Assembly (NCBI GenBank): GCA_021775425.1
Contig: JAJFHX010000050.1
Span: forward strand, 50,039 to 114,038
From: Hyphomicrobiales bacterium
GTDB taxonomy: Bacteria; Pseudomonadota; Alphaproteobacteria; Rhizobiales; HXMU1428-3
Direction: 5' to 3'
DNA length: 64,000 nt
The number at the start of each line of letters is the position of its first letter. Position 1 is the stretch's first letter. Below are positions 36,241 to 44,784 of this stretch, one piece after another. The notes under the pieces were generated by a model. That model was not told where the DNA came from, made no database searches, and saw only the letters and a program-made list of their open reading frames with translations. The translations under genes and the position numbers were made by a program.

Positions 36241-36350
36241 GTGCACAGCCATTTTCTGCACAGGGTTATTTATATTTATCTGATGGTTAGGCGATAAATT
36301 TATATTCCACTCAACAGAGTGGGGCACAGCTCTTGCGGCCTAGTATTTTC
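36241..36350. other. Structured rplS leader region, weakly similar to the dispersed element
   Basis: In the 273-nt spacer upstream of rplS, GTGCA (36241-36245) pairs with TGCAC (36257-36261). A second hairpin CCACTC-AACA-GAGTGG spans 36307-36322. TTAGGC (36287-36292) can pair with GCCTAG/GCCTA near 36338-36343. The end GCGGCCTAGTATTTTC recalls GCGGCCCTAATATTTTTC of copy 1, and GCGATAA recalls copy 3, but the 5' CTTCAGTTGC motif is missing. It may be a ribosomal-protein leader on its own account. Confidence 0.3.
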
Positions 36351-36480
36351 ATGAAATTCAACAAGGTTATTGTAAAACCTTCTTGAAGGTGCCGCTTATA
36401 GCTCAGTTGAGGGCTGTTGTACAGTAAAAAGTCGTAAAACGCGGTCTTTGGCCGGTTTTCTGGCCAGCTTCTTAAAATGC

Positions 36481-36723
36481 TTAGTTTGTGTCCTCCAGTT
36501 TGCGGGCTTCAGATGGGAGCATTACCGGAATACCGTTATGGATCGGGTAGGCAAGTTTTGCTTTTTCCGAGATCAGTTCTTTGGCTTCTTTATCGTAGAT
36601 GAGGCTGGATTTGGTTAGCGGACAGACCAGAATATCGAGTAATTTCATGTCGATTTCAGGGACATGATCATGCATAGGGGTTTCTGATTGAGTTTTGGCT
36701 TCCGTTTTTGGATCTTTGGTCAT
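36481..36723 (-). CDS. Trm112-family zinc-ribbon-like protein
   Basis: An 80-residue protein; after a ~25-residue polar N-terminal extension comes the Trm112/YcaR core: [48 protein letters not shown]. Bacterial members have lost most zinc cysteines, and here only the single C of VCP remains. In eukaryotes Trm112 activates methyltransferases; the bacterial partner is not established. It stands in a minus-strand series with the Lon-substrate-binding and CnoX-like genes. Confidence 0.88.
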   Translation of the reverse strand: MTKDPKTEAKTQSETPMHDHVPEIDMKLLDILVCPLTKSSLIYDKEAKELISEKAKLAYPIHNGIPVMLPSEARKLEDTN

Positions 36724-36779
36724 GATGGCATGGTCTCGAATTAAGAATGGTCTCTAATTTTGTTTGTAAATGTTTTTTA

Positions 36780-37463
36780 TTACTGGACAGTATTGCCTGT
36801 TGTATCCCTGCCGGAGGCTATGTCCATTTCAGCCAGGGTGATCAGTGTTTCAGAGCGTTGTTTGAGGTCTTTTGTTTCAAGCAGGGCCTGTTTTTCCTCC
36901 GGACCGTAAGGGCTGACGATAGAGAGCGTGTTGACCAGAAATTCGTTCGATGACTGGTTGATTGAATCCCAGTCAGCATCCAGTTCGTGAATTTTGAGGT
37001 AGGTTCGAAGGACGTTTAACAGTTTTTCGCGGTCTACTTTCTGTTCGCCAAAGCCGGGGAGCAGGTCATCCTCATATTTTGAATAATCTACTTTAAAGGT
37101 CCGGTAGGGGTTGTCTGTTTCCAGTTCGTCCTGAATTTCAAACCGGCAAATTCCTGTCAGTGTGATCAGGAGGCGGCCATCGTCAGCCTCAGAAAATTCA
37201 GTGAGGCGGCCTACGCATCCGGTTTTTCTCAGTGGCACAACAACATTGCCGGTTAATTCTGTATCTGCGCCTGATTCTGGCTGAATCATGCCAATGAGGC
37301 GGTTGTTGCCTAAGATGTCATCTGTCATTTGCAGATATCTTGGTTCGAAAATACTGAGCGGAAGTGAACTCCTCGGCAAGAGAATGACGCGTTTGATGGG
37401 AAACACAGGCAGAGTTTCCGGCAAGTCTTTCAAGATACGATATATCTGGTTTGGACTGGTCAT
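36780..37463 (-). CDS. Lon-substrate-binding-domain protein (COG2802)
   Basis: A 227-residue protein consisting of the N-terminal domain of Lon without ATPase or protease: LPVFPIKRVILLPRSSLPLSIFEPRYLQM opens it (in parts), followed by IGMIQP, GCVGRLTEFSEADDGRLLITLTG and RFEI. Such stand-alone proteins are common in alphaproteobacteria, usually beside the thioredoxin/CnoX gene and Trm112 as here. A role in delivering substrates or in proteostasis is inferred; no experimental function is known to me. It starts 75 nt after the CnoX-like stop. Confidence 0.9.
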   Translation of the reverse strand: MTSPNQIYRILKDLPETLPVFPIKRVILLPRSSLPLSIFEPRYLQMTDDILGNNRLIGMIQPESGADTELTGNVVVPLRKTGCVGRLTEFSEADDGRLLITLTGICRFEIQDELETDNPYRTFKVDYSKYEDDLLPGFGEQKVDREKLLNVLRTYLKIHELDADWDSINQSSNEFLVNTLSIVSPYGPEEKQALLETKDLKQRSETLITLAEMDIASGRDTTGNTVQ

Positions 37464-37538
37464 AGTGTTTCTTTGGTGTATCTCTTTAATTTTAAGCGCG
37501 GCGTTTTCAGCCCTGGCCGTTCCACATTACTTGTTGAT

Positions 37539-38474
37539 TTAAGCAAAAAGGAGGGCGGAGAGTTTTTTTCTTCCCTGAATGGCTGCCGGGTCTTTTGGTC
37601 CCCAGGCTTCAAAAAATTCTAGCAGCTGGGTTTTTGCCGCACCATCGTTCCATTCACTTTGTTTTTTCAAAATGGTGATGAGCTCATCTACGGCTTCGTT
37701 CTGCCGGTTGTTTGAATTATAGGCAATGGCGAGATTAAAGCGTTTTTCATAATCATCAGGATTTTGTGCGACTTCGCTGATCATTTCATCGAGATTACTA
37801 TCAGCCCCAACCGAGCCAGCTTTTTCAGCCAGATCAAGTGCGGCTTTGGCGCTTAAAATTGCCGGGTGCTGGCTGATGGTTTCTGGCATCATACTGAGTG
37901 CCTGGGTTGCTGTTTGCAGGTCGCCGGATTCGATATAGCATTTCATCATGCCGCCAATGGCTTCGGGGTGTTCGGGGTCCTGATTTAAAATCTGGGTGTA
38001 AATCGCGGCGGCCTGTTCCGGGTCTCCGGCGGTTAACAGTGCCTCTGCCTGTTCGATATATTGTTTTAGATCCGGGTTTTCGCCGCCGAGTTTGGCGATG
38101 AATTTTTTTAATTCACTTTCAGGCATAGCACCGGCAAAGCCATCAACCGGCTGGCCATTTTTAAAAGCGTAAACTGTCGGGACTGAGCGAATTTGAAACT
38201 GGGCGGCAAGTTCGGGGTTGGTTTCTGTGTTGATTTTGACAAGCCTGACCGCGCCTTTGGCTGCTTTGACAGCGTCTTCAAGTGCTGGGGTGAGCTGGGC
38301 GCAGGGCGCGCAGCCAGGGGCCCAGAAATCAACGATTACCGGGGTGGTTGATGAGGCTTTGATCACATCTTCCATAAAGGCGTTTGTGGTGCCGTCTTTA
38401 ATCAGGCTCTGTTGATCGGTTAACTGGCCTGAGAGGTCGCCGGTTGGGTTGTTGGTCGCGCCAAAATCGCTCAC
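37539..38474 (-). CDS. Thioredoxin-TPR co-chaperone (CnoX/YbbN-like)
   Basis: The thioredoxin fold (residues ~30-135 from this start) contains FWAPGCAPCAQLTPALE, with both cysteines of CxxC, and IRSVPTVYAFKNGQPVDGFAG with the cis-proline. TPR-like helices follow (ALLTAGDPEQAAAIYTQIL ... NPDDYEKRFNLAIAYNSNNRQNEAVDEL), the CnoX architecture of a redox-regulated holdase that hands substrates to GroEL. GTG 38474 is proposed as start because AAGGA stands seven bases upstream; the frame is open to 38585 (ATG 38561), so the start is uncertain. It heads the series leading to rplS. Confidence 0.88.
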   Translation of the reverse strand: MSDFGATNNPTGDLSGQLTDQQSLIKDGTTNAFMEDVIKASSTTPVIVDFWAPGCAPCAQLTPALEDAVKAAKGAVRLVKINTETNPELAAQFQIRSVPTVYAFKNGQPVDGFAGAMPESELKKFIAKLGGENPDLKQYIEQAEALLTAGDPEQAAAIYTQILNQDPEHPEAIGGMMKCYIESGDLQTATQALSMMPETISQHPAILSAKAALDLAEKAGSVGADSNLDEMISEVAQNPDDYEKRFNLAIAYNSNNRQNEAVDELITILKKQSEWNDGAAKTQLLEFFEAWGPKDPAAIQGRKKLSALLFA

Positions 38475-38739
38475 TTTGAATTCCTTACTTGTTCCGTTTT
38501 TTGATTGGGTCTCGTTCTTTATACTCAATTTCGGGTATTCTGTTGTGAATTTCAATAGCATTATAAACTTTGTCTTAGAAGGCACATCAGCTTTGAAGAA
38601 TTTTGGAAAGTGGTTTATGATGCTGTTTCAGTGTTCTCGATCAATTTTTTGATTTTTTGCTCTGGACAATTTTGCCGGAATGATCTATTACCGGCCAACG
38701 TCGTCTGGTTAAACAGACTGATGTCATTACCCATTTTAA

Positions 38740-38814
38740 GCGGGCGTAGCTCAGGGGTAGAGCACAACCTTGCCAAGGTTGGGGTCGTGAGTTCGAATCT
38801 CATCGCCCGCTCCA
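38740..38814 (+). tRNA. tRNA-Gly (anticodon GCC)
   Basis: A complete cloverleaf: acceptor GCGGGCG (38740-38746) with CGCCCGC (38804-38810), D arm GCTC...GAGC, anticodon stem-loop ACCTTGCCAAGGT with GCC, and T arm GTGAG-TTCGAAT-CTCAT. Discriminator T and an encoded CCA end it at 38814. It is isolated, transcribed opposite to the CnoX-like gene. Confidence 0.98.
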
Positions 38815-38845
38815 ATCAGCTAACATTTGCTGGTTGGTTTGTTTT
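38812..38845 (+). terminator. Terminator of tRNA-Gly
   Basis: CCAATCAGC (38812-38820) pairs with GCTGGTTGG (38829-38837), one T-G wobble, followed by TTTGTTTT. The stem starts at the encoded CCA end. The rest of the 327-nt region 38815-39141 carries no gene or signal that I can support. Confidence 0.8.
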
Positions 38846-39141
38846 AGGCCAAATTTAGTTGGCCAATTCTTTCCCAAAAAACCAATACCCACCTCAAAAT
38901 AAGATATTAATAGATTAATCTTTTGCCGTCTGCTGCCGTTCGGTGTTTGTGGGCGGTGTTAGCGTTAGCGAGCAGTGATAGCGGTTAATTTTGTTGTGAC
39001 CCGTTTATCACCATTGCTTATTGACCGGATATTTTCCGGCTTTGATCTGTTTTGCAAATGCTTCTTTTGTTATAGTTCTTTGATCTGAATAAACGTGCTG
39101 AATTTTCTGACGAATGACAATGACAAATGATTGGGTGAGGG

Positions 39142-40830
39142 ATGATGGGTCGCTGGTTTTCTGGATTGGTGGTTGGGACACTATTAACAGGGCTTTTAGT
39201 TACTGGACTGTTGCTTTCTTTTACAATTACAGAGTTGAAAGCCCAGGAAAATGCGCAAAAACGAATTGCACTGGTAATAGGTAACTCTGACTATCAACAC
39301 ACATCAGCTCTGGTGAACCCGAAAAATGATGCAACCGTGATGGCGAAGGCATTGCGCAGTCTTGATTTTGAAGTGATTGATGCGCTTGACCTTTCTCAAA
39401 ATGATATGAAGCGGGCGATCAAGAAATTTGCACAAAAATTAGAAGAAGGCGGGCGGGGCACGATCGGTCTGTTTTATTATGCCGGGCATGGTGTGCAGGT
39501 GAACGGGGTGAATTATCTCATTCCTGTGAATGCAAAAATTTCGTCTGCGGTGGATGTTGAAATTGAATCTGTTGATCTTCAGTCTGTTACCAATGCGATG
39601 GATGTTGCGGGTAACGGGTTGAATGTTGTGGTGCTTGATGCCTGCCGGGATAATCCGTTTAAATCTTCAACGCGGTCGTTATCGCGCGGGCTGGCGCGGA
39701 TTAATGCGCCGAAGGGATCTTTGATCGCCTATGCCACATCACCTGGTGATGTGGCTGCTGATGGGGTTGGAGATAACTCGCCATATACGGCGGCACTGGT
39801 GAAAACGATGCAAGTGCCGGGGCTGACGATTGAGCGGGTGTTTAAGCGGGTGCGGCTTGAGGTTCATGAGCAGACCAAAGAAACACAAACGCCATGGGAA
39901 TCTTCCTCGCTGACCGGTGATTTTTATTTTCTACCTGAAGGCAAAGCGCCGTTTGAAGAAGTAAAGGTTGAAGCGAAACCTAAAATTGAAGAGGCTGAAG
40001 AGCCGGGCGAAGTGCCGCCAGAGGCGCGGGGGCATGATGCGCAGGTGGCCTATTTACAGGCCGTTGAAAAGAACACACAAGAGGGATATCAGGCATTTTT
40101 ACGGACCTATCCGAAACATGAAAATGCTGCCCGTGTGCGCCAGATTATCAGCACGATTGTTGATGACAGAATGTGGGAGCGGATTAAAAAACTAAATACG
40201 GCATCGGCTTATCGGCGTTATTTAACGGCTTTTCCTGAAGGGGCATATAAGGGGGATGCGAAGGCAAAACTTGATCGTCTGCAAACAGTAATTGTGGTGC
40301 CTAAAAAGGAAATTATTAAAACCCGGCAATTTTGCGGGCACCCGCATGGAAGCTGGAGGATTGTTGATATTCGCTCTGATGATGTTTTGAATGTCCGGCA
40401 GGGTCCATCAACCAAATACCCGATTATCGGATCGATACCACCGGATGGTGAAGGGATCAGTAAGGGGGAATGTACATCGCGCAACTGGTGCCTTGTGAAA
40501 TATAAATGTATTCATGGCTGGGCTTCAGGTAAATTTATGACCAGCAGTGGCAATGGGAAAAAACCGGGTGTTAAATCAGCCTATTATAAAGTGATTGATC
40601 ATCGCTATCCTGATCAGTTGAATGTGCGGCGTGGTCCGGGAACTAAGTTTGCCATCGTTGGCCGGATTCCACATAACGGGGTAAATGTTCGGGTGCGGTC
40701 GTGCCGGAGCTTTGGCGCTCGGCGCAGCCGCTGGTGCACCGTTCAATGGACAAATTCTCGTGGTAAAACCGTTAACGGCTGGGCGTCCGGGCGGTATCTT
40801 GCCAATATGGGCTCCGGGGCGCGGCCTTAA
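39142..40830 (+). CDS. Secreted caspase-family (peptidase C14) protein with two SH3-like domains
   Basis: A 562-residue protein with an N-terminal signal/anchor (GLVVGTLLTGLLVTGLLLSF). The caspase p20-like domain follows (RIALVIGNSDYQHTSALVNPKNDA); its catalytic His lies in FYYAGHGVQ (~residue 116) and Cys in VVLDACRDNPF (~residue 172). Residues ~290-380 have a helical repeat resembling a Sel1/TPR-type segment (AYLQAVEKNTQEGYQAFL...YPKHENA). Two bacterial SH3-like domains follow: VLNVRQGPSTKYPIIGSIP and QLNVRRGPGTKFAIVGRIP, each ending GWASG(K/R). These bind cell-wall components in other proteins. The SD GTGAGGG precedes ATG 39142. The next gene begins 62 nt after and also has an SH3-like end. 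Confidence 0.88.
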   Translation: MMGRWFSGLVVGTLLTGLLVTGLLLSFTITELKAQENAQKRIALVIGNSDYQHTSALVNPKNDATVMAKALRSLDFEVIDALDLSQNDMKRAIKKFAQKLEEGGRGTIGLFYYAGHGVQVNGVNYLIPVNAKISSAVDVEIESVDLQSVTNAMDVAGNGLNVVVLDACRDNPFKSSTRSLSRGLARINAPKGSLIAYATSPGDVAADGVGDNSPYTAALVKTMQVPGLTIERVFKRVRLEVHEQTKETQTPWESSSLTGDFYFLPEGKAPFEEVKVEAKPKIEEAEEPGEVPPEARGHDAQVAYLQAVEKNTQEGYQAFLRTYPKHENAARVRQIISTIVDDRMWERIKKLNTASAYRRYLTAFPEGAYKGDAKAKLDRLQTVIVVPKKEIIKTRQFCGHPHGSWRIVDIRSDDVLNVRQGPSTKYPIIGSIPPDGEGISKGECTSRNWCLVKYKCIHGWASGKFMTSSGNGKKPGVKSAYYKVIDHRYPDQLNVRRGPGTKFAIVGRIPHNGVNVRVRSCRSFGARRSRWCTVQWTNSRGKTVNGWASGRYLANMGSGARP

Positions 40831-40892
40831 ATATTTTGGGTTTGTGCCGGGGCGCTACATTTGTGATTAAGATTACGGGACGGTGTGAGACG

Positions 40893-42296
40893 ATGAATTT
40901 TCTGATGAAAAAATTTCAATTTTGGTGCGTTTCGTACTGTCTTTCATTTCTCTTTTATCTGGTGCTGGTTGTTGTTCTGGCATTGTTGATTGTTCAGCCC
41001 TCAGCGGGACCGGTGGCTGCGGCGGAAACCAAGACTGAAAGAGTTCAGAAAGCAGCAGCTGAAAAACCGATGCCGAAACATTTTCGGTATCTTCGTGATG
41101 TTGACCCTTCGATTGTTCAGGAAATGCGTTATTTTGGTTCGCATAATTTTCTTGGTCGGCGGGTGAAAGGGTATGAGGCTGCGGAATGCATTTTAACAAA
41201 CCGGGCCGCTCAGGCCCTGAAAAAGGTACAAAAAAAACTGGCTGATAAAGGGCTTTCTTTAAAGGTCTATGATTGTTACCGGCCACAGCGGGCGGTTAAT
41301 GATTTTATTGGCTGGTCGAAACTGGATGAAGACACGACCACAAAAGCTGAATTTTACCCGACATTAAAAAAGTCAACTTTGTTCAAACGTGGTTATATCG
41401 CGCGCCGCTCAGCTCATTCGCGGGGTAGCACGGTTGATCTGACAATCATTAAATTGCCGCCAGCTGAACAACCGCACTTTTCATTTGCAGAACAGGCTGC
41501 CTGTTTTCTTGAAAAAGCGGCTCGCTATCTTGATAACAGTCTTGATTTTGGCACAGGCTATGACTGTTTCCATGAAAAGAGCCATACGCGCTCTCCTCTC
41601 ATTGGTGAGATTGCGCGTAAAAATCGGTCATTGCTTGTGAAAGAAATGGCAGCTGTCGGATTTGAGAATTATAGCAAGGAGTGGTGGCATTTCAGTTTGA
41701 AGAATGAGCCATTTCAAAAGACGCATTTTGATTTTCCGATCCGACCGATCCGCTCTAAGGGGGATGAGAAACCGAAGTCGATTGAGGCTTTGATTAAAGA
41801 AACGGCGTTAGAAAAAGCGGAGCCTGAAAATAATGACAATCTGGATAAGTCAGATGAGAAGCCGTCTGATAAAGTTGAGGGGGAGCAGCAGCAGGTAGCG
41901 ATATTGTCGCAGCCGGATGAAGATTTGTCTCCTTATGATTTATTGCCGGTCGATGGAGCGTTGCGCGTTGTCTGTGTGGCTGATGATGATGTGCTGAATG
42001 TCAGATCAGTACCGTTAAATAAGCGGGACCAGAAGGCCAATGAGAAAAATGCCGGGTCTGCAATTGTTGCGGCGATCCCTTATGATGGTATCGGCGTTAT
42101 TTCAAGGGGATGTACAGGGCCTACTAAGCTGGCGCGCTGGCATGAACTTTCAACGCAGCGGCGGCGCGAAGCCGGGACGCCCTGGTGCTATCTTGTTTCA
42201 TATAAAATGGATGAGGACAGTGAGGCTGTACCGTTGAGTGGCTGGGTTTCCGGGGCGTATCTTGGCGGCAATTTTACTCACAGAAAATGCAGATAG
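40893..42296 (+). CDS. D-alanyl-D-alanine dipeptidase (VanX-type, M15D) with C-terminal SH3-like region
   Basis: A membrane span (~residues 11-37, CLSFLFYLVLVVVLALL) anchors or exports the protein. The M15D domain follows: YLRDVDPSIVQEMRYFGSHNF, YDCYRPQRAVNDF, SAHSRGSTVDLTII (SxHxxGxxxD zinc motif) and the active-site EWWHFSL. It should cleave D-Ala-D-Ala or related peptidoglycan peptides. A charged linker (residues ~285-340) leads to a poorly conserved SH3-like region with DVLNVRSVP and GWVSGAYLGG. ATG 40893 is chosen to start at the membrane segment; the frame opens at 40836, only 5 nt after the caspase gene. The two appear to be one unit. Confidence 0.85.
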   Translation: MNFLMKKFQFWCVSYCLSFLFYLVLVVVLALLIVQPSAGPVAAAETKTERVQKAAAEKPMPKHFRYLRDVDPSIVQEMRYFGSHNFLGRRVKGYEAAECILTNRAAQALKKVQKKLADKGLSLKVYDCYRPQRAVNDFIGWSKLDEDTTTKAEFYPTLKKSTLFKRGYIARRSAHSRGSTVDLTIIKLPPAEQPHFSFAEQAACFLEKAARYLDNSLDFGTGYDCFHEKSHTRSPLIGEIARKNRSLLVKEMAAVGFENYSKEWWHFSLKNEPFQKTHFDFPIRPIRSKGDEKPKSIEALIKETALEKAEPENNDNLDKSDEKPSDKVEGEQQQVAILSQPDEDLSPYDLLPVDGALRVVCVADDDVLNVRSVPLNKRDQKANEKNAGSAIVAAIPYDGIGVISRGCTGPTKLARWHELSTQRRREAGTPWCYLVSYKMDEDSEAVPLSGWVSGAYLGGNFTHRKCR

Positions 42297-42313
42297 TGCC
42301 TGATCGTTGAGTT

Positions 42314-42332
42314 TTAACCCTTTGTTAACCAT
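42314..42332 (+). promoter_or_regulatory. CtrA-type binding site upstream of the GGDEF gene
   Basis: TTAA (42314-42317), seven bases, TTAA (42325-42328) is a perfect TTAA-N7-TTAA box, and its right half extends to TTAACCAT, the other classical CtrA half-site. It is about 105 nt before ATG 42434. CtrA is the alphaproteobacterial cell-cycle regulator. The match by chance in AT-rich spacer is possible, but the combination of both forms is notable. Confidence 0.55.
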
Positions 42333-42433
42333 GAATTATTTAATTCGTTGGCTGATTAAACTAATTTATCGCTATTTATAAGTTGTTTAAATGTATCTGA
42401 TAGATTTTGCCCAGGTAAATTAGTGGGCATCCG

Positions 42434-43390
42434 ATGAAAATTGTAGTTGTAGATAGTTGCCGTGTTGAGCTTGATCTCCTTTCTGCCATGCTGGTTGAAA
42501 ATGGACATGAGACGGTATTGTTTACTGATGCCCTTGAAGCGCTCAATTATGTTCAATGTGATCAAGCAGTGAATGTGCTGCTGACCGGGTTAGAGACCAC
42601 CTCTATAACCGGGTCTGAGCTTTGCTGGGAGGTTCGCCTGCTGGCGCAGCGCGGCCGGCAGATTTATATCATCGCTATGTCTACCAGTAATGAGGAAGGC
42701 AATTTAATCGAGACGCTTGATTGCGGCGCTGATGATTTTATTCACAAACCACCCAAACAACAGGAACTGATGGCACGGCTCAGAGTGATTGAGCGCATGC
42801 GTATGATGCAGGAAGAGTTGATAAATCTTGCATCACTGGATTGTTTAACCGGTATTTTTAACCGCCGGGCCTTTTTCGATGCGGCTGCTGCTCATTGCCA
42901 CAATGCTATAAATGGGAAAAAGCTAACCGCTGTTATGTTTGATATTGACCATTTTAAAAAGGTCAATGACCGCTATGGTCATGATGTTGGTGACAGGGCG
43001 ATTGTTTCTGTGGTCGATTGCATAGATAAAGATGCTGGCTTGTTGGCCCGCATGGGTGGCGAAGAGTTTGCTTTGTTATTGCCAGGCTATGATAAAGCTG
43101 CGGCGATGAAGCTTGCGAATAAAATACGGATTGCGATTTCAAGGTTGTTAATCGAGACTGAAACGTCTTCTTTGAAACTGACCTGTTCATTTGGGGTGAG
43201 TGAGTGGAGCAAGACCGATTCGATTGAATCTCTTTTAAAGCGCGCTGACCTTGCGCTTTATCGGGCGAAGGAAAGTGGTCGGAACAGAGTTGAGTTCGGT
43301 AAATATAACCCGAACGATTATGTTCCTGACCGGAGCGAACAGGTCGAAATAATTGAATTAAATCCTGAACTGGTTGAGTTAATCGCCTGA
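42434..43390 (+). CDS. Degenerate receiver + GGDEF diguanylate cyclase
   Basis: A 318-residue protein. Residues 1-120 are a receiver-like domain (MKIVVVDSCRVELDLL ... GADDFIHKPPKQQEL) that keeps one acidic residue and the lysine, but the phosphoacceptor position reads VLLTGLE instead of a D-containing strand end. Phosphorylation is therefore unlikely. The GGDEF domain (residues ~135-300) has FDIDHFKKVNDRYGHDVGD and the active-site MGGEEFALLLPG, so it should make c-di-GMP. The usual RxxD inhibitory site five residues before GGEEF is absent (DKDAGLLA). A CtrA-type box lies upstream. It resembles half of PleD. Confidence 0.87.
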   Translation: MKIVVVDSCRVELDLLSAMLVENGHETVLFTDALEALNYVQCDQAVNVLLTGLETTSITGSELCWEVRLLAQRGRQIYIIAMSTSNEEGNLIETLDCGADDFIHKPPKQQELMARLRVIERMRMMQEELINLASLDCLTGIFNRRAFFDAAAAHCHNAINGKKLTAVMFDIDHFKKVNDRYGHDVGDRAIVSVVDCIDKDAGLLARMGGEEFALLLPGYDKAAAMKLANKIRIAISRLLIETETSSLKLTCSFGVSEWSKTDSIESLLKRADLALYRAKESGRNRVEFGKYNPNDYVPDRSEQVEIIELNPELVELIA

Positions 43391-43535
43391 TCGTTTTTTT
43401 CCCACTGATCTATCTCATGCATGACCAAGTCTGCTGAAAATTCCTATATTTTTTCTCTCCAGTTGTTTGCCCTTTCGGGCCTTTGACTATTTGTCATTGG
43501 TCATTTATCAGGGACAATGTGTCAGTTGGAATGCG

Positions 43536-44501
43536 TCAGGCTGATGGTTCGATCGCGTTTTGTGGTGAGCCTTGTTGCCATTGTTCAATGTTGTTGATCA
43601 GCTGGTTCCATAAGCTCTGGATGGCTTCATTACTGGCCCAGGCAACATGGGGGGTGATGATGACATTTGGATAATGGGCGATTTTAAATAGCGGATTGCC
43701 ATCTCTTGGTGGTTCAGCAGAAAGGCAATCAACGCCTAATGCGCGAATGGCACCACTATCAATTGCTGTGATGGCATCTTCTTCGTTTATGATGCCGCCC
43801 CTTGCGGTGTTGATGACAATCGGCTTGCGGGTCATTTTAGCAAATTCAGCGGTTGTGATCAGATTGCGGGTCTGATCGTTGAGCGGGCAATGGATCGAAA
43901 TGATGTCGCAGCTGGCGAGAAATTCATCGAAGGGGGTATGACCTTCTTTTGGAGTTGTTTCATTTTTTCTCGCTGCCGTAATAATGTTCATGCCAAAACC
44001 TTTGGCGAGGCGGGCAAGCCCTTCACCAAGGCCGCCTCTGCCGATGAGGCCTAATGTTTTGTTATTCAAATCCTCGATCGGGTGGCTGAAGAAACAAAAC
44101 TGGTTTTCACGCTGCCATCTGCCTTCGGCGATTTCGGTCTGATACCCTTTTAAAGAGCGGCTTAACGCGAGAATCATCATCATGGCATGTTCGGGGACAG
44201 TGCTGACGGCATACCCCCTGACATTTGAAACAGTGATGCCCTGGCTATTGGCTTGGGCAATGTCGATATGATCAAAGCCGGTTGCGGCGATGGCGATCAT
44301 TTTCAGATCTGGTAGTTGAGCGAGCTGCTCTGCGTTTAATTTGACCTTATTCGTGATTGCGATGGTTGCACCGCTGAGCCTTTCGACGACTTCTTCCGGG
44401 GAAGTTGCGTTATATTCCTGCCATTCATGGGGGAAATCGGGGTGATGGAATTTAAAATCTTCGGGGAAGGTGTCGCGGTCGAGAAGGACAATTTTGGTCA
44501 T
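43536..44501 (-). CDS. D-2-hydroxyacid dehydrogenase (glycerate dehydrogenase/hydroxypyruvate reductase type)
   Basis: A 321-residue NAD(P)-dependent dehydrogenase with the Rossmann motif LGLIGRGGLGEGLARLAKGFGM, the catalytic arginine in NTARGGIINE, the glutamate in SAEPPRDGNPLF and the histidine in ITPHVAWASNE. The overall form is HprA/glycerate dehydrogenase-like. Substrate is inferred. There is 145 nt of unremarkable spacer on its 3' side (43391-43535). Confidence 0.9.
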   Translation of the reverse strand: MTKIVLLDRDTFPEDFKFHHPDFPHEWQEYNATSPEEVVERLSGATIAITNKVKLNAEQLAQLPDLKMIAIAATGFDHIDIAQANSQGITVSNVRGYAVSTVPEHAMMMILALSRSLKGYQTEIAEGRWQRENQFCFFSHPIEDLNNKTLGLIGRGGLGEGLARLAKGFGMNIITAARKNETTPKEGHTPFDEFLASCDIISIHCPLNDQTRNLITTAEFAKMTRKPIVINTARGGIINEEDAITAIDSGAIRALGVDCLSAEPPRDGNPLFKIAHYPNVIITPHVAWASNEAIQSLWNQLINNIEQWQQGSPQNAIEPSA

Positions 44502-44649
44502 GAGTTTTGCCAGCTTTTTTATGATTTATGATTGGATTAGTACTATCAGGTCTTTCGGGATTGATGAAGGCGTTTCATGATAATCAAATAAAAAGATAAA
44601 AAAGCTTCTTTTTATAATGCGCATTTCGGTCTTTTGCGCGCAATAAAAT

Positions 44650-44681
44650 AGGCACAAGGATGGCTATCCTTGTGCCTTTAA
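44650..44681 (-). terminator. Terminator of the PAVY-repeat gene
   Basis: AGGCACAAGGAT (44650-44661) and ATCCTTGTGCCT (44666-44677) form a perfect 12-bp stem with a 4-nt loop; on the minus strand it is followed by ATTTTATTG. It is 107 nt past the stop of the repeat-protein gene and separates it from the dehydrogenase gene. Confidence 0.85.
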
Positions 44682-44784
44682 GTTGGTGAACATACCACAT
44701 AAGTGATTGCTCAAGATTGTTTAGTTTGACCTAAACTTATCGGATCGTCTGCAAAAAGAGACGACTCTTTTGTTCCCTCACATC

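Noticed and set aside
38610..38858. Open frames through the tRNA-Gly region
   Set aside because: They run through a complete tRNA and have no coding character.
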